From: Callorhinus ursinus
Taxonomy: Eukaryota; Chordata; Mammalia; Carnivora; Otariidae
Reading direction: 5' to 3'
DNA length: 64,000 bases
NCBI RefSeq assembly: GCF_003265705.1
Contig: NW_020312904.1
Coordinates: 1,969,253-2,033,252, forward strand
Every line of letters starts with the position of its first letter. Within the stretch, counting starts at the first letter, position 1. Under the pieces are notes generated by a model that did not search any database, was not told the DNA's origin, and worked only from the letters and a program-made list of their open reading frames with translations. Below are positions 58,123 to 64,000 of the stretch, piece after piece. A program made the position numbers and the translations under genes.

Positions 58123-58481
58123 TGTCTTAATCCCTCTGAGCTGTTTAACAGAACACCACAGACTAGGTAGTTTAAAAGCAGCAGAAATTTATTTCTCATA
58201 GCGCTGGAGGCCAGAAGTCCAAAATCGGGGTGGTAGCCCAGTCTGGTTCCGGTGAGACCCCTCTCGTACCTTGCAGACTGCTGTCTCTGTGCTGTCCTCG
58301 CGTGGTGGGAGAACCAGGGGGCTCTCCGGGGTCTCTTTCCTAAGGACTTGAACTCCACCTGGGGGCTCCATCCTCACGACCTAATCACCTGCCAGGGGCC
58401 CAACCTCCTGACACCATCACACTGAGCACGGGATTTCAACCTGTGGAGTTTGGGGGGGACTCAGGGGTTCAGACCACAGCA
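58123..58481 (-). mobile_element. MaLR-type LTR (MST/MLT1-like), antisense, nested in L1
   Basis: A near-complete LTR starting TGTCTTAATCC and ending CACAGCA. Internal landmarks are 'cagaaatttatttctcatag' (58183), 'ggaggccagaagtccaaaat' (58206) and 'tcctcacgacctaatcacct' (58371). Both flanks are L1-like. A 5-bp duplication is not visible. Non-coding. Confidence 0.75.
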
Positions 58482-58870
58482 CCCATTAATGGTAACTCAG
58501 CAGTAATACTGTGTATTTCCCTAATTACTGGAGAGCTGGATATTTTTTCCTACGTTTATCCAAAACCCTGGATTCTTTTACTATGAGATGTTTCTCCATA
58601 TCCTTTGCCCTACTTCCTACGGCAGTTCTTTGTTCTCATTGATCAGCGGGGTTCTTTGTGCAGCCTGATTCTGATCTTTTGTCAATCACACACACAGCTC
58701 CAATACTTGCCTCCAGACAGTGGCTGTGGCTTCACTTTGTTTTTATAGCATCCTTTTAAGAAGAAGGTTTTGATATTTACTGCCACCGAATTTATTCCTA
58801 TTTTCCTTCCTGAATCCTACAGTTTAAGACGAATGTAAAAACGAATTATTCACCGTAAAGTCATGAGATG
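58482..58870 (-). mobile_element. Old L1 fragment (antisense), continuation
   Basis: 'ccatatcctttgccctactt' (58596) and 'ctgatcttttgtcaatcaca' (58672) are antisense L1 blocks expected after those at 57720-58122. No frame survives. Confidence 0.5.
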
Positions 58871-58874
58871 GCAT

Positions 58875-59185
58875 TTCCCTACATTTCCTTCTGAGAGCTG
58901 AAATTCCACCTCTGTCATTGGCCAGCAGCACACAGCTGTACTAGGGGCACTTTGGTACTAAACCATTATATGTGATGTGGCAAAGCATCCCGGATGACCG
59001 AAGTCCTGAGCACTCCGCTCTCCCGAGTGAGGTTAGAATCAGCTGGAAACAGCCCTCGAGGGACCCTTACAGGGCTTTTCACCGGGCATCCTGCACCTTG
59101 ATGGATGGTCTGGGGAAGGGACACGCACTCCACTCGGAGCCGTCTCTATACATGGGCGACCCTGCACCGATTTGGCTCGCCTTGA
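58875..59185. other. Single-copy stretch between L1 copies
   Basis: No gene or repeat recognised. It may be diverged LINE sequence. Confidence 0.35.
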
Positions 59186-59189
59186 TGCC

Positions 59190-61230
59190 CTTAAGCGAGA
59201 CCTATGTTTTGTTTTTTTTTTTCCTCATCGTTTGCATGTCTTTTGCTAAATGTATTCCAAGGTGTCTTGTCATTTTTATTGTTTTTGTGATTGTCATTTT
59301 TTGTTGTTTTCAGTCCGCAAAAATGCAGTTGATTTTCTTTATTGCTCCTACACCTTCTAACGGTGCATGCATTTTATTTATTTATTTATTTTAATTTTTT
59401 TTTAAGATTTTATTTATTTATTTGACAGAGAGAGACACAGCAAGAGAAGGAACACAGCAGGGGGAGTGGGAGAGGGAGAAGCAGGCCTCCCACTGAGCAG
59501 GGAGCCCGACACGGGGCTCGATCCCAGGACCCCAGGATCACTACTCAAGCTGAAGGCAGACACTTAATGACTGAGTCACCCAGGTGCCCCACGGTGCATG
59601 CATTTTAATAATTTGTCTGTGGATTCCTTTGGTTACCCATGTATCTCATAATATTTTCTGTGAATAAAGAGAATTTGTCTCTTCCTTTTTTTAATCCTTA
59701 CAACATTTGTTTCCCCTTGTGTTGCGACCTCCTTTCCAGCTCTCCCTCCTTGACCGTGTGCCAGAGCCCCACCTGCAGGTTCCAGCAATGTGGGCCACCG
59801 TGTCTCTGAGGCTGTCTCCTCAACGCAGCGTGATCTCTGGGTTTGGAGTGGGATCCCTTGTCCTGCACCAGAGCTTAGAAATCACCTCCAGGCAGAAACT
59901 CGGGGTGAGCACGGGATTCACCTGATTCGTTTCCCTCTCTCAATTGACCGGCAGTCCTGTGCCACCTGTTGTCTGATGTCCTAAAACGGTTGATGTATCA
60001 TTTTTTCCATTTTCTTGTTGTTCATGATAGGATGGCGAGTTCTATAGCAATTCGTCCTTCAGAAAAGTTCTAGACCATTTCTATTTCACGTGTTTGCGAG
60101 TGTGACCAGACTTCAGCCCCATGTGTTGCCGCCCGGCACATACAGACCCCACACGCTCTCTATTCCTGCTTCCCTCTCCATTAAGCAATTCTCCATTCCG
60201 CCTTACCTACTTTCTTGGTTTTTAGTTGAATGCCTCTATTTTCAGTGTTTCTCCAGGGATTACCACAGGCATTCCTAATTTATCAAAGGCTGCCTTGAAT
60301 TACAATGTGAACACCCCTTTTAGTGTAAAAACGTGAAGTAGTAAAACCCGCAAAGATGATTGTTTACCCCGTCTGGCTCTTCTGTCTCACTCCCACATGT
60401 TCTACTGCACCTTATACCACACTTCCCACCATTCTGCTTCACAGTCAATTTCCCTTTATGTATGGAAGACCAGAGAACAAAGCATACCATGTTTTTTTCT
60501 TTTCACTTTACCCATAGACTTCCTGGCATTCTTCCCTCCTTCTTATTGACTTGAGCTTCCATCTGGCAAAATTTCCCTTCGGGTTGATATGTCTGTGGTA
60601 TCTCTTGTAGCATGGACTGTGATGTCTCTGGACTGGCATTGTGCTCTGAAGTATGGACACTCACTGGACACAGAATCAGGGTTGGCAGTATTTTCATCCT
60701 CTGGGCACTCTGAAGACAGAATGCCTCCCCTCTGGCGGGTGCTGCTCCTGATGAGTAGTCAGTGGTCATCCGAAGAAGTGCTGTGCTTTGTGGGACGAGG
60801 CAGCCTCCCCCTGTCCCAGCCACTGGCACTATTTGTCTCTTGGTCTGATGTTTTCAGCAGTTGGACTCCGATTGTTTCAATACCCTACAATTCATGGAGC
60901 TTCGTGTATCTGTGGAGTTCCTTTTTACCAAATTGGGGAAAAAAATGTTCAGCAAGTATTTATTCAAATATTTTGCTGTCTCCTTCCCTACTCCAGTTTC
61001 ACCTAGATTAGGTACCACATGCCACCAATGCTTTGCTCCATTTTTTATTAAATGTTTTTCCTCTCTCCTTCACATGGGATAATTTATATTGACCTGTCTT
61101 CAACTTCACTGCTAGTTACTCCTTCAGTATCAGATCTGATTTAAGCCTCTGTAATTTTTTTTTAAAAAATTCAGATATATATTTTTCAGTATAGAATTTC
61201 ATTTGGTCCTTTTTAGAATTTCCATTTTTG
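59190..61230 (-). mobile_element. Old L1, ORF2 to 5' region (antisense), split by a SINE
   Basis: 'gatttttttcat'-type T-rich ORF2 antisense text starts near 59190. 'gtggattcctttggttaccc' (59620) follows. 'gtatctcttgtagcatggac' (60598) matches the same block in the L1 at about 40930. 5'-region text at 60960-61220 closes it. The stretch 59720-60200 is poorly preserved and may be unrelated. No open ORF2. Confidence 0.6.
59377..59590 (-). mobile_element. Young carnivore tRNA-Lys SINE (antisense), exact 17-bp TSD
   Basis: The tail-first T-rich run is followed by 'aagattttatttatttattt', the body, and the head 'gtcacccaggtgcccc' at 59575. The TSD ACGGTGCATGCATTTTA is identical at 59360-59376 and 59591-59607. 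It interrupts an old L1. Confidence 0.97.
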
Positions 61231-61264
61231 TTCTGAAATACTCTTCTCCATCCCTTTATCTACT

Positions 61265-61510
61265 GAATATATCTATCTATCATTTATATCTATCTATCAT
61301 CTATCTGTCCATCCACCCTCTATCTATCATCTATCTATCCATCTATCCATCCATCTATCCATCCATTATCTAACTACCTATTATTCTATCTATCATCTAT
61401 CTATCCATCTATCATTTATATTTATCTATCATCTATCTATCCATCCAGCCATTATCTATCTATCCAACTATCTATCATTTCTATCTATTTATCTATCATT
61501 TATATATACG

Positions 61511-61559
<49 letters not shown>
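61265..61559 (+). repeat. (ATCT)n tetranucleotide microsatellite, compound
   Basis: About 295 bp of ATCT/ATCC/ATTT units. A pure run of about 12 ATCT repeats sits at 61511-61559, with imperfect units to its left. It lies between two L1 copies and is likely length-polymorphic. Confidence 0.97.
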
Positions 61560-61599
61560 ACCTACGCACATTTCCCTTTAAACCATTATTCTGTGGCTT

Positions 61600-64000
61600 T
61601 TCCAGACTCCCCCTGCCACCTCACACTGACATTCAAAACTGAACTAACATGTCCTCATTTTCTGAAAATCTTTGGTTTATGGGACCCTACCCATGCTCAG
61701 AGCAGACACCTGCCCCAGGCATACAGGTGTGAAAGTTGTTGGGTTCCCTGCGGACTCATGAAAGACTTACCTCTCTCTGAAAATCACTCCCTAGGATTTT
61801 ATACATGGCTCTTTACTCTTCTCATCAAGAACTGTGTGATTATTTGTCCTGGCTTTTCCTGCTATTACCCTGGGAGGTAAGGTCTTTCATGATCTTCTAA
61901 ATCCTGACCAGAAGTGGAAATTACTGACAGCCTTTGGGCAGAGTCAGTTTTCCTTTTTCTTTTTGAGTCTATAGGATAAGTTGTATCCTGGGGAAAAATT
62001 ATTCATTTTTGTCTACATTGAAAATGTATTGACATAAAGTTGTTGATTTTTAAAACTGTTCCGTTACTATTGTTTTTTTCCTCTACCTGATCCTTACTTT
62101 ACTCTTCTTTTAAGTGTCTACTTCTTAAAATTGACCTTTCTTCTTTTCTAAAATATGTGTTCAGGGCTTAATGCTCCCACTGAGCATGACATCAGCTCCA
62201 TCCCACATGGTTTGGCATGTTGTGTCTTAATAGCCAAAATATTTTCTAATTTCTACTTTGATTTTTTTCTGACCTGAGGTTATTTAGATATGCATTGTTC
62301 AAGTTCTCAGAACTTAGGACTTTTCCAGTTGCTTTTTTTTTTTTAATTTAATAGTCGAATTCCTTTATGTTCAGATAACTTGCTCTGATTTCAATCTTTG
62401 GGCATTTGGGGAGGGGGCTGCCACGGCCTGGCATGGGAAAAATGTGAACTATATTGTTGAATGCACTATTCCCATATGTTTGCTATTTGGTCTAGCATAC
62501 TATTTTGATATTTTTCTTTTTACTTTTCAGCATATGCATGGGCTTAAATGTGTCCCTCAGAAAGATTATTCCCCTAGACATTTTGTAATAGAATTTCAAC
62601 ATTTCTGTCTTAAACTTGTGAGTTTAACCTGTTTGCATTTATTCTGATTATTGATATAGTTGGATTCATTTTCCCCATATTTTGTGCTTTCTTTATTTTT
62701 TGATCCTGACACTTTTAGCAGCTACTTCAACAATTTTGTCCAAAACAGGGTTTTGAAGTCTCTCTACTGTTATTGAAATTATACCCTCTACCATTTTTGA
62801 AATTAAGTTTTCACTGGTGTACACCTATGATCAAGTCTAGAATTTTTCAGTGTTGCTACCTTCCTGTTCAACAACACCAAAACTCTACAGGCTTAATTCC
62901 AGTTACCTTTCTTCCCAAATACTGTGTTAATTTTCCCATGCTTTAACCCACCCTGTCCCCATGTGTTTTTAAGCTCAGGAACTGATTAGGTAAATTAATT
63001 ATTTATGTGGCCAGTATTTGTGTGGAGTCCTCCATGCATGTCCCAGTTTATGTCCTCATCAGCTCTCTCTGCATCAGTTTCTTAGATTTTTGTGTTAAAA
63101 ACTATCTGCCATTCTCCCTCTTTTATATCTTTGGAAATCCAAGGACACTCTGTTAGATCTTCAACCTCTTCAACTTCTATTGTTTGATCGACTCTTTTAT
63201 GTATCCCAGAACTTTCTCTTGAAGTGCCCCATATAAAATCTCTTCAGGTGTCTCCTCAACAATTCTCTTATCTGTGTCAAACTGGACATTTAATGCATCC
63301 TAATGAGTTTTAACATTATTAACTATATTTATTATTTCTCAAATTTCTCTTTGGTTTGTTTCTCTAAGTCTCTCCATTGTGGTTATTGTTTAATATTATC
63401 CTGTTTCTTTCTAGTGTTTTAAATTATATATTTTAAATGTTTGCATATCTTACATGTGCACTTTTATACTCTGTTTCTCTGACAGTTTTATTATTTTATA
63501 GTTCAGTGGCTGAAACCCACACCTGTGGGGCGGGCTCTTCTCCATGGTCGTGGCAGATTCTCTGGGACTGTGGATTGTAACTTCAAGTTTGGTAAAGCTT
63601 CTCTGGCAGAGATCCCGTAGATAAACTTGAGAGACAGAGGGTTTTCACAGACAAAATTTAGGTTGTTTTTACCAGTTTTTGTAGGTACTGCCAACCAAGA
63701 TCTATCTCATATTACTTAGAGTTTCCTAAACCAGATAGTAAATGTAACTTCAGGTCCCAAATCTAGATGAGTCAATGATTAATGATTAATAATAAATGAT
63801 CATTTGATACTTTTTTTCCCCCTAAGTCCTGCTTGGGTTGTTCACAACCCCCTCTTCGCTGTCAGGTAGATTTTTAATTTCTGGTAGGTTTCTACTGAAG
63901 GTAAAATCCTTTGAGTTTCCAGAGTTTGAATATTCAGGAGTCACTTTTAGATCTCCTTCCCTGGCATGGACCCGAAGACTTGCCTTTTTGGTTTAAAATA
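61600..64000 (-). mobile_element. Old L1, ORF2 to 5' region (antisense), runs off the window
   Basis: 'ctccatcccacatggtttgg' (62197) starts a block that repeats the ORF2 antisense order seen at 39590-39740. It is followed by 'tgattattgatatagttgg' (62646). Low-complexity T-rich text continues to the end. All frames are broken. The left limit is unclear; 61600-61900 could be single-copy. Confidence 0.55.

Noticed and set aside
61265..61559. CRISPR-like array of direct repeats
   Set aside because: Units are 4 bp with no spacers. It is a plain tetranucleotide microsatellite in mammalian DNA.

Overview
The window reads as nuclear DNA from a carnivoran mammal. The main evidence is six tRNA-Lys-derived carnivore SINEs (about 25140, 28403, 39070, 44947, 49479 and 59377). 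Most have readable target-site duplications and the short form found in bears, pinnipeds and mustelids rather than in dogs, so an arctoid caniform is the best guess. Carnivore-type L1 3' ends (5264, 26571), MIR and L2 relics, MaLR-type LTRs and CpG depletion over most of the window also fit. Nothing in it looks bacterial, viral-genomic or plasmid-like.

I found no supported protein-coding gene, exon series or RNA gene. Nearly every stop-free stretch is short, lacks a recognisable domain, or lies inside a decayed transposon. The one frame long enough to note is on the minus strand at 2027-3271 (414 codons, no ATG until codon 90). I list it as unproven.

Layout. 1-4.5 kb: GC-rich single-copy DNA with one old LTR. 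4.5-13.8 kb: AT-rich, holding a 39-bp L1 micro-insertion, an old plus-strand L1 (about 7.9-13.8 kb) split by a MaLR-type LTR, and a TG microsatellite. 13.8-24 kb: GC-richer, mostly single-copy, with a few MIR, LTR and DNA-transposon relics and a possible conserved element near 22 kb. 24-32 kb: LINE fragments, a twin-primed (5'-inverted) L1, two SINEs and an ERV-L-type LTR followed by a leucine-tRNA primer-binding site and decayed internal sequence. 32-39 kb: repeat-poor, with several AT-rich islands that look like candidate regulatory elements and a 120-bp polypyrimidine tract. 39-46 kb: a block of minus-strand L1 copies. 46-57.7 kb: GC-richer, mostly single-copy, with a gammaretrovirus-type solo LTR, a 68-bp tandem duplication and a short CpG-dense patch. 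57.7-64 kb: minus-strand L1 sequence again, with a nested LTR, a SINE and a roughly 300-bp ATCT tetranucleotide tract.

The features do not form a pathway. The window records layered insertions (old L1 and MIR/L2, then LTRs, then young SINEs and L1) in an intergenic or intronic region. No new biological system is evident. The most informative items are the insertion-mechanism footprints and the local base-composition anomalies. Family names come from my own recognition, not from a database search, and boundaries marked as approximate may be off by tens of bases.
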